Assembly: GCA_025363775.1 (NCBI GenBank)
Contig: JANYLG010000136.1
Span: forward strand, 1 to 43,602
Length of the DNA stretch: 43,602 nucleotides
Direction: 5' to 3'
From: Acidobacteriota bacterium
GTDB lineage: Bacteria; Acidobacteriota; Vicinamibacteria; Vicinamibacterales; Fen-181
Shown: positions 30,257 through 38,281 of the stretch, in pieces
Numbering within the stretch: position 1 is the stretch's first letter
Layout of the letters: every line of letters begins with the position of its first letter
The notes under the pieces: generated by a model
Database searches by the model: none
Told to the model about the DNA's origin: nothing
The model's input: the letters and a program-made list of their open reading frames with translations, nothing else
Made by a program: the position numbers and the translations under genes

Positions 30257-32986
30257 CTACCGCGAGTAGAGCGCCCCGTTGAAGACCACGCGGAACGTGC
30301 CGAACGACTGGTCGCGCCACTGGGGTCGGAATCCGAGCAGCACGACATGCCCCTGGCCGAGTTCGACGTCGAGCGCCGCGGCCTTCCCGTGGAGGTATTT
30401 CTCGCCGATCAGGTAACCGGACAGCAACGGTGATGCACTCTCCTGGTACCGAGCCAGCACCTCGCCCTTGAAGCCGTCGAGCGTGTCGAACACAGGGCTT
30501 CCGTCCACGAACACCGCCGCTCGCTCTGGCATCCCGGCCATCACCGGGTGTGTCGTGTTCGCCTTCACCTCGACGATCGATCCGCGAAGGAAGAACTCCT
30601 CGGCGCGCAACCCCTCCACCACGTTTTTCACGGGCAGCTTGAACTGCTGGATCGCGAACCGGGTGGCGCTGTTGAAGCACACCACGGTCCCGCCGCCGCG
30701 AACGAACGCCTCGAACGCCTGGAGGTCGGCCTGGGTGAGCGCATACGCGTACTCCGGCCGCACGGCCCGCGCCCCCCCGCCGCGGGCTCCGCCTGCCGGC
30801 GCGGCGGCCTGTGGCGGCCCCGCTGGCTGCACACCCTGGGGCACCGCGCCCATCGCCCCGCGCATGCCGACTTCCCCGCCCTCTATCGGCAGCCTCGCAT
30901 CGTCTGCAAGGATCACGACGTCTACGCGGTCACGGAGCGGCGCCCGGAAATCCTCGGGATGGAGGACCACGAACTCGAAGTCGTATTGCTCGAGCAGCCA
31001 GCGCGTCCACCCCTCGTCCATGCTGCCGCTCCACGGCTGGAAGAGGCCGATGCGCGGCCTCTTCATCGGCGTGGTGCCTGCGGCCGAACGTTCGGCGACA
31101 AGGGCGAGCGACGTCACGAGGTCCGCCTGCGCAGGTTCCGACATCCCGCTGATGGCGTAACGCGCCCCGCGCTCCATCGTGGCCGGCACGAATCCGACGG
31201 TGGCCCCCTGCTTCCACGCTCGATTCACGGCGCGGAACGCGTTGTTCTGCGCCGGGTCCACGAGGAGCGTCGCGCCGCTGCCCGTCACCTTGCCGGCAGG
31301 GGGAACGATGGCCGCGGCCGCCGAACTCGAGTTGAAGCCGATCCCGGGTACGCTGTCGAATGGCGCCGGGTCGGTGACCGCGGACAGGTTGTACGCGGTC
31401 GCCTTCGCCTGGTGGAACGCCGCCCCAAGTGGCGCGAGCTTCGCCCGCACCTCGTCGCCGAGCGGCTTCGACGCGTAGGCCACCTCCACCCCCATCTGCA
31501 GCGGCAGCGTCCACCCGGCCGCGTCGTAGGGCCGAAGCGGCGGGCCGCCAGGGTACTGGCGAAGGTCGGGGTATTTCTGGACGTCGAGCACCTCGCGCGC
31601 CATCGCCGCAAACTCCTGGTCGGTCGGGACGACCCAGGTGCCAGCCGGATAGCTGACCCCATCGATCGTCGCGTCCACGATCAAGCGCGAGACGCGAACG
31701 CCACCGAACGCCAGGCGGCGAAGCATCTCGACAGGCGCCACCGGATCGCGCTGTTGTTGCGGGATGACATACCCGAACGGCGCCGTCGTCCTGGCACTCG
31801 CGATCTGATCACGGCCGGCCTGGTAGCGGTTGTAGAGCAGCGAGTCCTTGTACTTCGCGGCGTATTCGAGCGTGGACAGCGCCGCCGTCTCGTTGTAGGC
31901 CACAGCGTCGGCCAGACGCCACCACCCCGCCGGCCAGGGGCTGGCATACAGGCTCTGCGGCCGAAGGTCGCGAACGGCCTGCGGGAGGTCGTCGAGCGTG
32001 TACTCTCGCGGCGCGGCCATGTTCCCCGCCGTTTCCGTCCAAAAGGCGGGGATGTTCTTGAACACCGGCGCGTAGTCTACGTAGCCGGGATACCACGCGT
32101 CGAACGACGTGCCCATGTGCGTGGCGCCTACCTGCCCGCGTTCCTCCAACCCCTGCGCGATCGCCATCCCGATCGTGTTGATCTCGCGCGAGATGACGTA
32201 GGGCGCGTGCAGCCCGACCGGCTCGGAGAAGGGCGGCAGCCAGATGCGCGTGGGGAACGGCGCGGCCTGGTGGAAGACGTAGATGATGTGCGGCTCCCAC
32301 TGGCGCCAGAAATGCTCGAGCACGCGCGATTCCACCATGTTCATCATGTAGCCGTCGCGGTTGTTGTCGTGGCCCACGTATTCCTGGTAGAGCCGCGGGA
32401 GGCCCGATTGCTCGTACGGCGTCCCGGCGTTCTTCGCCAGCCACTCCCCCACCATCTGCTGTCCATCGGGATTCATGGTCGGCCACAGCATGACGATGTC
32501 GTTGGCCAGGATCTGCCTGATCACGGGGTCGCCGGTGCGCGTCAGCAGGTCGTAGGCCAGCTGTGGCGCCATCTGCGGACCGGCCACTTCGGTTGCGTGA
32601 CAGCCGCCGTCGATATGTACAAACGCCTTCCCTTCACGCGCCAGTCTCCGGGCTTCGGCGTCGGTCAGTCCCGTGGGATGAGCCAGGCGCTGCGCAATCT
32701 CACGGTATCGATCGAGCTTCGCCAGGTTGGCGGGGTCGGAGATCAGCGCGAAGTACATCGTCCGGCCCTGCGTCGTCTTTCCGGCCTCGACGAGCTCGAG
32801 CGACCCGCTCGCGGCCGCGAGCTTCTTCAGGTAGTCGATCGTCTGGTCGTAGGTGGCAAGCTTGTTGTCGGCGCCGGGTTTGAACCCGAACACAGATTCG
32901 GGCGTCGGGATGACCCGGGCCGCGGCGAGGAGCATGGCCTGGCTCGCCAGCGCCAGGACAAGGAACGCGTACGCCATCTTGCGCAT
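30257..32986 (-). CDS. Secreted M14-family metallopeptidase-like protein with extra C-terminal domains
   Basis: 909 residues from ATG 32986, with GGGAGAG upstream. A signal peptide (about 1-23) precedes an M14 carboxypeptidase-like domain: zinc ligands in GGCHATEV (H130, E133), a later His in YVFHQAA (H239) and a candidate catalytic Glu in FWTETAG (E318). Residues from about 400 to 620 carry a second region, and the last part (ARPRIGLFQPWSGSMDEGWT-like, FEAFVRGGGTVVCFNSATRF, VVLLGFRPQWRDQSFGTFRV) resembles a glutamine-amidotransferase-like fold seen in many large acidobacterial M14 proteins. An alanine/glycine/proline linker lies near residue 735. Probably acts on peptides or cell-wall fragments outside the cytoplasm; substrate unproven. 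Confidence 0.85.
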   Translation of the reverse strand: MRKMAYAFLVLALASQAMLLAAARVIPTPESVFGFKPGADNKLATYDQTIDYLKKLAAASGSLELVEAGKTTQGRTMYFALISDPANLAKLDRYREIAQRLAHPTGLTDAEARRLAREGKAFVHIDGGCHATEVAGPQMAPQLAYDLLTRTGDPVIRQILANDIVMLWPTMNPDGQQMVGEWLAKNAGTPYEQSGLPRLYQEYVGHDNNRDGYMMNMVESRVLEHFWRQWEPHIIYVFHQAAPFPTRIWLPPFSEPVGLHAPYVISREINTIGMAIAQGLEERGQVGATHMGTSFDAWYPGYVDYAPVFKNIPAFWTETAGNMAAPREYTLDDLPQAVRDLRPQSLYASPWPAGWWRLADAVAYNETAALSTLEYAAKYKDSLLYNRYQAGRDQIASARTTAPFGYVIPQQQRDPVAPVEMLRRLAFGGVRVSRLIVDATIDGVSYPAGTWVVPTDQEFAAMAREVLDVQKYPDLRQYPGGPPLRPYDAAGWTLPLQMGVEVAYASKPLGDEVRAKLAPLGAAFHQAKATAYNLSAVTDPAPFDSVPGIGFNSSSAAAAIVPPAGKVTGSGATLLVDPAQNNAFRAVNRAWKQGATVGFVPATMERGARYAISGMSEPAQADLVTSLALVAERSAAGTTPMKRPRIGLFQPWSGSMDEGWTRWLLEQYDFEFVVLHPEDFRAPLRDRVDVVILADDARLPIEGGEVGMRGAMGAVPQGVQPAGPPQAAAPAGGARGGGARAVRPEYAYALTQADLQAFEAFVRGGGTVVCFNSATRFAIQQFKLPVKNVVEGLRAEEFFLRGSIVEVKANTTHPVMAGMPERAAVFVDGSPVFDTLDGFKGEVLARYQESASPLLSGYLIGEKYLHGKAAALDVELGQGHVVLLGFRPQWRDQSFGTFRVVFNGALYSR

Positions 32987-33078
32987 CAGAGGCTCTCCCG
33001 GCCATGCCTGAGCGGCTGTCCCGAGACGGCAGGAACGCGGCATGGCACGCCTACTATATCCCCACACACGGCGCACGA

Positions 33079-33351
33079 TCACGACCAGAGACCACGGAGA
33101 TACACGGAGGCGCGTCCGCTGAGGGCCTCGACCGGGGCTGTCTCGTGCAGGCGTCGATCGAGAGTGACCGGCACGTGGGACACTGCCGGCTCACCTGGAC
33201 TGGCGACTGCGCCTACCGTGGTCAGCGTCGGGCAGGACGAAGGCGGGCTGCACGCCTCGTCGGCGCCGAGGAGCGCGCGCAGGGTTTCTGCTTCGCGCGA
33301 ATCTCCCGCCCGCAGCGCGCGGAGCCACACGGACGTGTCGATGACGATCAC
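33079..33351 (-). pseudogene. PIN-domain (VapC-like) toxin remnant
   Basis: Within the 573-base gap 32987-33559. A minus-strand frame starting at GTG 33351 reads MIVIDTSVWLRALRAGDSRE then AETLRALLGADEA, the typical N-terminus of a PIN-domain RNase with the first catalytic aspartate (VIDTS). After about residue 34 it changes to unrelated sequence (CSPPSSCPTLTTVG) and the later conserved acidic residues are absent. Upstream in the same frame is a short open stretch (KAYECELDVDVARSRRRPRG) that might be the tail of an antitoxin; no complete antitoxin exists. Near its 3' end lies GACCACGGAGATACACGGAGG (33088-33108), a short motif common in environmental repeat families. I regard it as dead. Confidence 0.55.
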
Positions 33352-33559
33352 ACGCGGATCCCTCTGGGCCGTCGGCGCGAGCGGGCGACGTCAACGTCGA
33401 GTTCACACTCGTATGCCTTACGGTGTCAATTCTCGCTCGAAAGCGACATCACCTCGGCCGTAGACACAAACGACGTTGCGTATGGTCAGCGGTGTCAGTC
33501 ACAATCAGAGATCGTTGGGACACCGGCGGACCTGGCAACGACAACACGAGGCACTCACG

Positions 33560-34609
33560 ATGAACAAGACGATCGGATATGCGGCCCAGAGCGCGACGAC
33601 GCCGCTTGAATCATTTCCTTTCGAACGCCGCGAACCTGGATCGAGCGATGTGGAGATCGACATTCAGTACTGCGGCGTCTGCCATTCCGACTTGCACACA
33701 GTGCGCAACGAGTGGATGAACACCGTCTATCCCGTGATCCCGGGTCACGAGATTGTGGGCCGGGTCGGCCGCGTTGGTAACGGCGTGACGCGCTTCACGA
33801 CCGGCGACCTCGTGGGCGTGGGCTGCATGGTCGATTCCTGCGGCACCTGCCCGGACTGCCTCGAGGGGCTGGAGCAGTACTGCCAGCGTGGCCTCACGCT
33901 CACCTACAACAGCCCCGACACGCACACGGGGACGATGACCTACGGGGGCTACTCGAAGCGCATTGTCGTCGATGAGCGTTTCGTGTTGCGTGTCCCGGGC
34001 ACGTTGAGCCTGACCGGCGTGGCACCGCTCCTCTGCGCGGGGATTACCACCTACTCACCCCTGCGCCACTGGGGAGTGGACAGCGGGAAGAAGGTCGGGA
34101 TTGTCGGGCTCGGCGGGCTCGGTCACATGGGCCTGAAGTTCGCGCGCGCATTCGGAGCCCACGTGGTGCTGTTCACGACCTCTCCCGGCAAGACGGCCGA
34201 CGCGCGCCGGCTCGGCGCCGATGACGTGGTGATTTCAACGAACCCCGACGAGATGAAACGCCACGCCGGCAGTTTCAACTTCATCCTGGACACGGTCGCC
34301 GCCCCGCACGACCTGGACGCGCTCACCGCGCTCCTCGAGCGTGACGCGACGCTGTGCCTGGTTGGCGCACCGGCCCAGCCGCATCCGTCTCCGACCGTCT
34401 TCAACCTGATCTTCCGGCGAAGGCAGATCGCGGGCTCGCTGATTGGCGGCATCCGCGAGACCCAGGAGATGCTCGACTTCTGCGGCGAACACGGCATCAC
34501 GTCGGACGTGGAAGTGATTCCGATGCAGGACATCGACAGCGCCTACGAGCGCATGCTGAAGAGCGACGTGAAATATCGCTTCGTGATCGACCTCGCATCG
34601 TTGCGCTAG
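33560..34609 (+). CDS. Zinc-dependent alcohol dehydrogenase (YahK/CAD-like)
   Basis: 349 residues from ATG 33560. The medium-chain dehydrogenase fold shows the catalytic-zinc motif IQYCGVCHSDLHTVRNEW (Cys38), PVIPGHEIVGRV (His63, Glu64), four structural-zinc cysteines in CGTCPDCLEGLEQYC (94, 97, 100, 108) and the NADP-binding VGIVGLGGLGHMGLKFARA. The YCGVCHSD and LTYNSPDTHTGTMTYGGYSK stretches are typical of the YahK/AdhA/cinnamyl alcohol dehydrogenase group, broad-range NADPH-dependent aldehyde reductases. The length is standard. Standalone gene in a sparse region between a toxin relic and a flavin reductase-like gene on the same strand, separated by 181 bases with no visible genes. Confidence 0.92.
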   Translation: MNKTIGYAAQSATTPLESFPFERREPGSSDVEIDIQYCGVCHSDLHTVRNEWMNTVYPVIPGHEIVGRVGRVGNGVTRFTTGDLVGVGCMVDSCGTCPDCLEGLEQYCQRGLTLTYNSPDTHTGTMTYGGYSKRIVVDERFVLRVPGTLSLTGVAPLLCAGITTYSPLRHWGVDSGKKVGIVGLGGLGHMGLKFARAFGAHVVLFTTSPGKTADARRLGADDVVISTNPDEMKRHAGSFNFILDTVAAPHDLDALTALLERDATLCLVGAPAQPHPSPTVFNLIFRRRQIAGSLIGGIRETQEMLDFCGEHGITSDVEVIPMQDIDSAYERMLKSDVKYRFVIDLASLR

Positions 34610-34790
34610 CCCTGCCGGGCGCCGGGGGGCTCGTGCTTCCGCGCGCCCGTCATCAGGACGATGGACCTGATCCAGCCTTGGCCTGGCGAGTGGTTGAGGC
34701 AGGAAGGGTCGATGGCAGGTACTCGCCGCGCGTTGGTGCCGGTGGCCTCGCCTGCTTCGGCGCCCCTCTCGGCGCAGGCTCCCGACGCGT

Positions 34791-35780
34791 ATGGCAGGAA
34801 CAAAACTCGGCACGATCTGCCACGAGCGGAAGCTCTCTTCGATCCAGATGAGCTTTCGCCTGATGCCGGAAACGGGCAGCAGGTTTCCGAGCTACAAGGC
34901 CGGACAATACATCGCCCTGCGCCGGGACGATTGCAGGTTGACGAAGAAGGCTGGCGTTGGAGCGGACGGCAGGCCGGTATTCGAACCCGAACTCGATCAG
35001 TCCGGCCGGCAGAAGATCGGTTCGGTCACTCATCTCTACTCGATCGCCTCGGCGCCATGGGAGACGCTCGAGGACGACGTCATCGAGTTCTATATCACGC
35101 GGGACATGGGCGCTCATGGACTCCCTGGCCGGCTGAGCGAGGCACTCTTCGCCAGTGGTCCAGCCACGAGCTGTGTCGTGACGTACTTCGACCGAATCAC
35201 CGGCACCTTCACGCTCGACGATAGCGCCGGCGGATTCGAGAATGTCGTGATGGTTGCAACCGGGACCGGGCTCGCGCCATTCATCTCAATGGTGAAGCAG
35301 TTGCACTTCGAGGCCGCCAGCGCCCGCCGAGACGGCTGTCGCTACACGCTCTTCCACACCAACCGCACGTACGAGGAGCTTGGCTACCACAACGAACTGT
35401 TGGAGATCGAAGCAGCGGGCAGGCTCGACTTCGTGTATGTCCCGACGGTCAGCCGCCCCAGCGGCCGAGACGTCGCCGATCCGCGCCTGGGACGGGGACG
35501 CGCAAACAACATCTTGCGCCTTGTGCTCGGCCTGCCGACGAAGGAGGCCGAAGCATTGGACGAGGCGAAGGCGAACCACACCACAATCGTGCAGGCGCAG
35601 GCGGTCCTGGCCAAGACCGTCCACCCGGTGCTTCCCCGCCACGTGTCGATTTCAATGCTGCGCGATCGCCTCGACCCGTTGCGGACAGTCCTGCTCGCCT
35701 GCGGGAATCCACTCTCGACGGCCGACATCAAGCTGACAACGCAGCGTCACCAGATCAGGTTCGAGACGGAGGAGTGGTAA
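34791..35780 (+). CDS. Ferredoxin-NADP reductase-like FAD oxidoreductase
   Basis: 329 residues from ATG 34791. Flavin-binding domain with YKAGQYIALRR and the RxYSxAS-type motif as HLYSIASAPWET; NAD(P)-binding domain MVATGTGLAPFISMVKQL and YTLFHTNRTYEELGYHNELL; C-terminal LLACGNPLSTADIK. It belongs to the FNR superfamily but is longer than the usual 250-270 residues, with an insertion after the flavin motif (VGADGRPVFEPELDQSGRQK) and another near residue 240. No iron-sulfur domain is attached. Likely transfers electrons between NAD(P)H and a redox protein; the partner is not evident. No clear ribosome site; the upstream in-frame sequence is arginine-rich and looks non-coding, so I keep this start. 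Confidence 0.75.
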   Translation: MAGTKLGTICHERKLSSIQMSFRLMPETGSRFPSYKAGQYIALRRDDCRLTKKAGVGADGRPVFEPELDQSGRQKIGSVTHLYSIASAPWETLEDDVIEFYITRDMGAHGLPGRLSEALFASGPATSCVVTYFDRITGTFTLDDSAGGFENVVMVATGTGLAPFISMVKQLHFEAASARRDGCRYTLFHTNRTYEELGYHNELLEIEAAGRLDFVYVPTVSRPSGRDVADPRLGRGRANNILRLVLGLPTKEAEALDEAKANHTTIVQAQAVLAKTVHPVLPRHVSISMLRDRLDPLRTVLLACGNPLSTADIKLTTQRHQIRFETEEW

Positions 35781-35801
35781 TGATGGGTCACGAGAACCTC
35801 A

Positions 35802-36395
35802 CTACCGCGAGCGCGTAAACATTCCGACGCCAATGCGCAACTGCAGGGTGTTGATGCCCGGGTTCGGTGATTCAATGCCCGCGTTAGAGATGTGCATATA
35901 GCGCACTTCCGCGCTCCAGTTCAGGTTCTTCCCAAGGTAGTGTATCCCCACCGCACCACTGGTTGTGAAATTCACGCGAGAAGTACCTGGGGGGGTCTTT
36001 CTGTTGGTAAACAGCGCGCCGCCGTCCAACTCGACGTAGGGCACGATACGTCCGTGCCTATCGAAGTTCCATTTGAAGGCGTAAGGATCGACGGCGACCC
36101 CGTAAGCCGCGCCATCAGGCTGAAACACCCAAAACATGGGGACCACGTCCACGGCGTACTCGAATTTGCCCCGCAGAAAGCCCGGCCCACGCGAATCTGT
36201 CAACACCCAGCCGTAGCGCCCGCCAACCGTCCATACCCCGGTGTTCGACGCAACACCTTTTACACCATATCCTCCGCCGGTCCATACCTCCAGTTCGTGT
36301 CCGCCTTTTTCCGGCCCCGCTTGGGCGCGAACGGCAGACGCGCCGACAGACGCGAACAGTCCAAAGAGCAGGAACCAAACGAGAAGCGGCTTCAT
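35802..36395 (-). CDS. Lipid A 3-O-deacylase (PagL)-like acyloxyacyl hydrolase
   Basis: 197 residues from ATG 36395 (GGGGAG eleven bases upstream). Signal peptide (MKPLLVWFLLFGLFASVGAS, ending near VRAQ), then an eight-strand-like barrel with PagL-family features: GGRYGWVLTDSRGPGFLRGK, PYVELDGGALFTNRKTPPGT and VRYMHISNAGIESPNPGINT. The HISNAG segment provides the candidate catalytic histidine (168) and serine (170). PagL removes an acyl chain from lipid A in the outer membrane, altering LPS and immune recognition; it is known mainly from Proteobacteria, with many homologues elsewhere. An exact third catalytic residue is not identifiable by eye. Convergent with the flavin reductase gene. Confidence 0.78.
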   Translation of the reverse strand: MKPLLVWFLLFGLFASVGASAVRAQAGPEKGGHELEVWTGGGYGVKGVASNTGVWTVGGRYGWVLTDSRGPGFLRGKFEYAVDVVPMFWVFQPDGAAYGVAVDPYAFKWNFDRHGRIVPYVELDGGALFTNRKTPPGTSRVNFTTSGAVGIHYLGKNLNWSAEVRYMHISNAGIESPNPGINTLQLRIGVGMFTRSR

Positions 36396-36556
36396 GGATG
36401 CGGTTCTCCCCACCTGGCGGTGAATGGCATCACGAGAAAGTAGTAGACCGAACGATACAAGAACGCCTGCAATTTGACAAACATGCGCGGGCCCGTGTGT
36501 CCCTGCGCGTCGGCCCCAGCCACGGCCACGGTGATGCACGCGGGACTGCCAACTCC

Positions 36557-37732
36557 CTACGCTCTATTCTTAACCGCCCGCTCGATCCGCTCCAGCGCCT
36601 CGGTCAGCGTGCTGCGCGGGCACGCGAGGTTGATCCGCTCGAATCCCACGAGTTCGTCGCCAAACCACGGGCCGCTGTCGAAGTAGACGCCGGCCGACCG
36701 CAGGAAGAAGTCGTCGAGTTCCGCCTGCTTCATGCCCAGTTGCCGACAATCGATCAGCGCGAGGTAGGTGCCCTCGGGTCTCACGAACCGCAGCGAGGGA
36801 ATCCGTTCCCGTATGAACCGGTCGGTGAAATCCACGTTCGCTGCGAGGTACTCGAGCAGTTGATCGAGCCACGCCTCGCCTCCCCGATAGGCGGCCTCCA
36901 GCGCCACCGTGCCAAACAGGCTGGCGATGATCAGCCCGGCGGCGTCGAACTGGGCGGTGTACCGCGCGAGCAGCGCCGGGTTGCTGGCGATGACGAGCGA
37001 CATCCCCAGGCCAGCCACGTTGAATGTCTTGCTCGGCGCGACGCATGCCACCGTCCGGGCGGCCAGATCGGGCGAGATGGTCGCGAGCGGAACGTGCCGC
37101 TGCCCGTGCAGCGTCAGGTCCATGTGAATCTCGTCCGACAACACCACCAGGTCCCGCCGCACGCACACCTCGCCGAAGCGCTCCAGTTCCTCCCGCGTCC
37201 ACACGCGACCGACCGGGTTGTGCGGGCTGCAGAGGATGACCAGGCGGGTGCTCGCGTCGATCTTCCGCTCGAGGTCGGCCAGGTCCATCCTGTACTGGCC
37301 GCCCACGACGACGAGCGGGTTCCTGACCAGGCGCCGCCCGTTGTGCTCGACGGCGCGGAAGAACGGATAGTAGACCGGCGTCTGGACGATGACGCTGTCG
37401 CCGGGCTGGGTGAACGCGTTGACGCACAGGCTGAGGGCGGGCACCACGCCCGGTGACCTCGCGAGCCAGCGTCGGTCCACCTCCCACCCGTGGCGCTTCC
37501 GCAGCCACGTGATGGCCGATTCCCAGAACGACTCCGGCACCAGGACATAGCCGTAGGCGCCGTGGGCCGCGCGACGAGCGACCGCCTCGACCACGGCGGG
37601 CGGGGCGGCGAAATCCATGTCGGCCACCCACATCGGGATCACATCGTCGAGACCGAACTGAGAGCGGCAGTGATCCCACTTGAGCGAATGGGTGTGGCGC
37701 CGGTCGAGCACCGTGTCGAAATCGTAGCGCAT
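36557..37732 (-). CDS. PatB/MalY-type PLP aminotransferase (possible cystathionine beta-lyase)
   Basis: 391 residues. Fold-type I aminotransferase with N-terminal WDHCRSQFGLDDVIPMWVAD MDF motif typical of the PatB/MalY group, YGYVLVPESFWESAITWL, VYYPFF, SPHNPVGRVWTREELER, and the PLP lysine in ACVAPSKTFNVAGLGMS (Schiff-base Lys). MalY/PatB enzymes have C-S beta-lyase activity on cystathionine and also regulatory roles in E. coli; here only enzymatic function is supported. Start ATG 37732 (MRYDFDTVLDRRHTHSLKWD). The length fits the family. Monocistronic, with a REP-like element 96 bases upstream. Confidence 0.9.
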   Translation of the reverse strand: MRYDFDTVLDRRHTHSLKWDHCRSQFGLDDVIPMWVADMDFAAPPAVVEAVARRAAHGAYGYVLVPESFWESAITWLRKRHGWEVDRRWLARSPGVVPALSLCVNAFTQPGDSVIVQTPVYYPFFRAVEHNGRRLVRNPLVVVGGQYRMDLADLERKIDASTRLVILCSPHNPVGRVWTREELERFGEVCVRRDLVVLSDEIHMDLTLHGQRHVPLATISPDLAARTVACVAPSKTFNVAGLGMSLVIASNPALLARYTAQFDAAGLIIASLFGTVALEAAYRGGEAWLDQLLEYLAANVDFTDRFIRERIPSLRFVRPEGTYLALIDCRQLGMKQAELDDFFLRSAGVYFDSGPWFGDELVGFERINLACPRSTLTEALERIERAVKNRA

Positions 37733-37827
37733 CCAGTGGATTATATGCGGCGGCGGACCACTCAGTCCCTTGTGCGCGGAGTCTTCGACATCGGGGGAAA
37801 GAACGTGTCGGTGTCGGCCGAACGCCG

Positions 37828-37874
37828 CTCATCACCCAGCCGAGCCTCTTGGGTTCCGGCTCGATCGGGTCGTG
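37828..37874 (+). repeat. REP-like element, CCGAGCCTCTTTGGTTCCGG family (copy 2)
   Basis: Reads CTCATCACCCAGCCGAGCCT then CTTGGGTTCCGGCTCGATCG and GGTCGTG. 40 of 47 bases match the copy at 23591-23637 (opposite orientation). This copy's terminal inverted repeat has decayed. It forms the 3' end, including the stop codon, of the truncated gene on the minus strand. Confidence 0.65.
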
Positions 37875-38083
37875 CTGAGGTCCTTCTCGGACAGACGGAA
37901 GAACTCGCCGTACGACGCGCTCATCGCCGTGCGGCACGCGACCGCCGTCTCGATCGCCCTTGCAAGGCGCGGGTCGCGAGCCAGGAATTGCTCGATCACG
38001 TCATCGGTCAGGCCACGGGTCCACGCCTGACCGGCCGCGGCGCGGATCGACTGCAGGGACTCGAGGGACGGCGAACGGGTCAT
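37832..38083 (-). pseudogene. Truncated gene of unknown function, 3' end replaced by a repeat
   Basis: ATG 38083 with GGAGG eight bases upstream gives 83 codons: MTRSPSLESLQSIRAAAGQA, then WTRGLTDDVIEQFLARDPRL ARAIETAVACRTAMSASYGE and FFRLSEKDLS. This is good coding sequence with a normal start, but from about 37876 the frame reads through the REP-like element and stops there. The last residues (TTRSSRNPRGSAG) are simply translated repeat. The conserved YGEFFRLSEKDL ending is probably internal to a larger enzyme, so the original gene lost its main part. I cannot name the family. The promoter region may lie at 38084-38281, which holds a tandem repeat and a small palindrome. Confidence 0.5.
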
Positions 38084-38107
38084 CGACGGGACCTCCACGG
38101 GCACGAG

Positions 38108-38188
38108 TGACAAGAGTCAGGGGCCGGGGATCAGGGGCCACGGACCCGGGATCAGGGCTCAGGGATTCAGGATTCGGGGTCGACTGAT
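38108..38188. repeat. Degenerate tandem repeat, CAGGGGCC/ATCAGGG units
   Basis: About eight imperfect units such as GTCAGGGGCC, GGGGATCAGGGGCC, GGGATCAGGGCTCAGGGATTC and CAGGATTCGGGG. Reverse-strand reading gives the CCCTGG/CCTGA style of the runs at 1451 and 6452. Continues weakly at 38254-38280 (CGAACCCAGGCTCCTGAATCC). Confidence 0.55.
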
Positions 38189-38214
38189 CCAACTAGCATA
38201 AGAATACGGCATAC

Positions 38215-38228
38215 TGCATAACTATGCA
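38215..38228. promoter_or_regulatory. AT-rich palindrome TGCATA-AC-TATGCA, possible operator
   Basis: A 6+2+6 inverted repeat in an unusually AT-rich 50-base island (38190-38240), standing out in this GC-rich genome. It lies 130 bases upstream of the truncated minus-strand gene and 54 bases after the GpmI stop. It could be a repressor site or a promoter relic; no regulator gene is adjacent. Confidence 0.3.
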
Positions 38229-38281
38229 TCTAAAGCCGAAGCGGAAGCAATCCGGAATTCCCGAACCCAGGCTCCTGAATC

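Noticed and set aside
30548-33463. 971-codon plus-strand open frame opposite the M14 peptidase-like gene
   Set aside because: No domain or ribosome site, composition typical of antisense frames in GC-rich DNA; the minus-strand gene has a signal peptide and zinc motif.
1441-38280. Short repeated intergenic units considered as CRISPR arrays
   Set aside because: Units are 7-11 bases and degenerate without regular spacers, and no cas genes are present.
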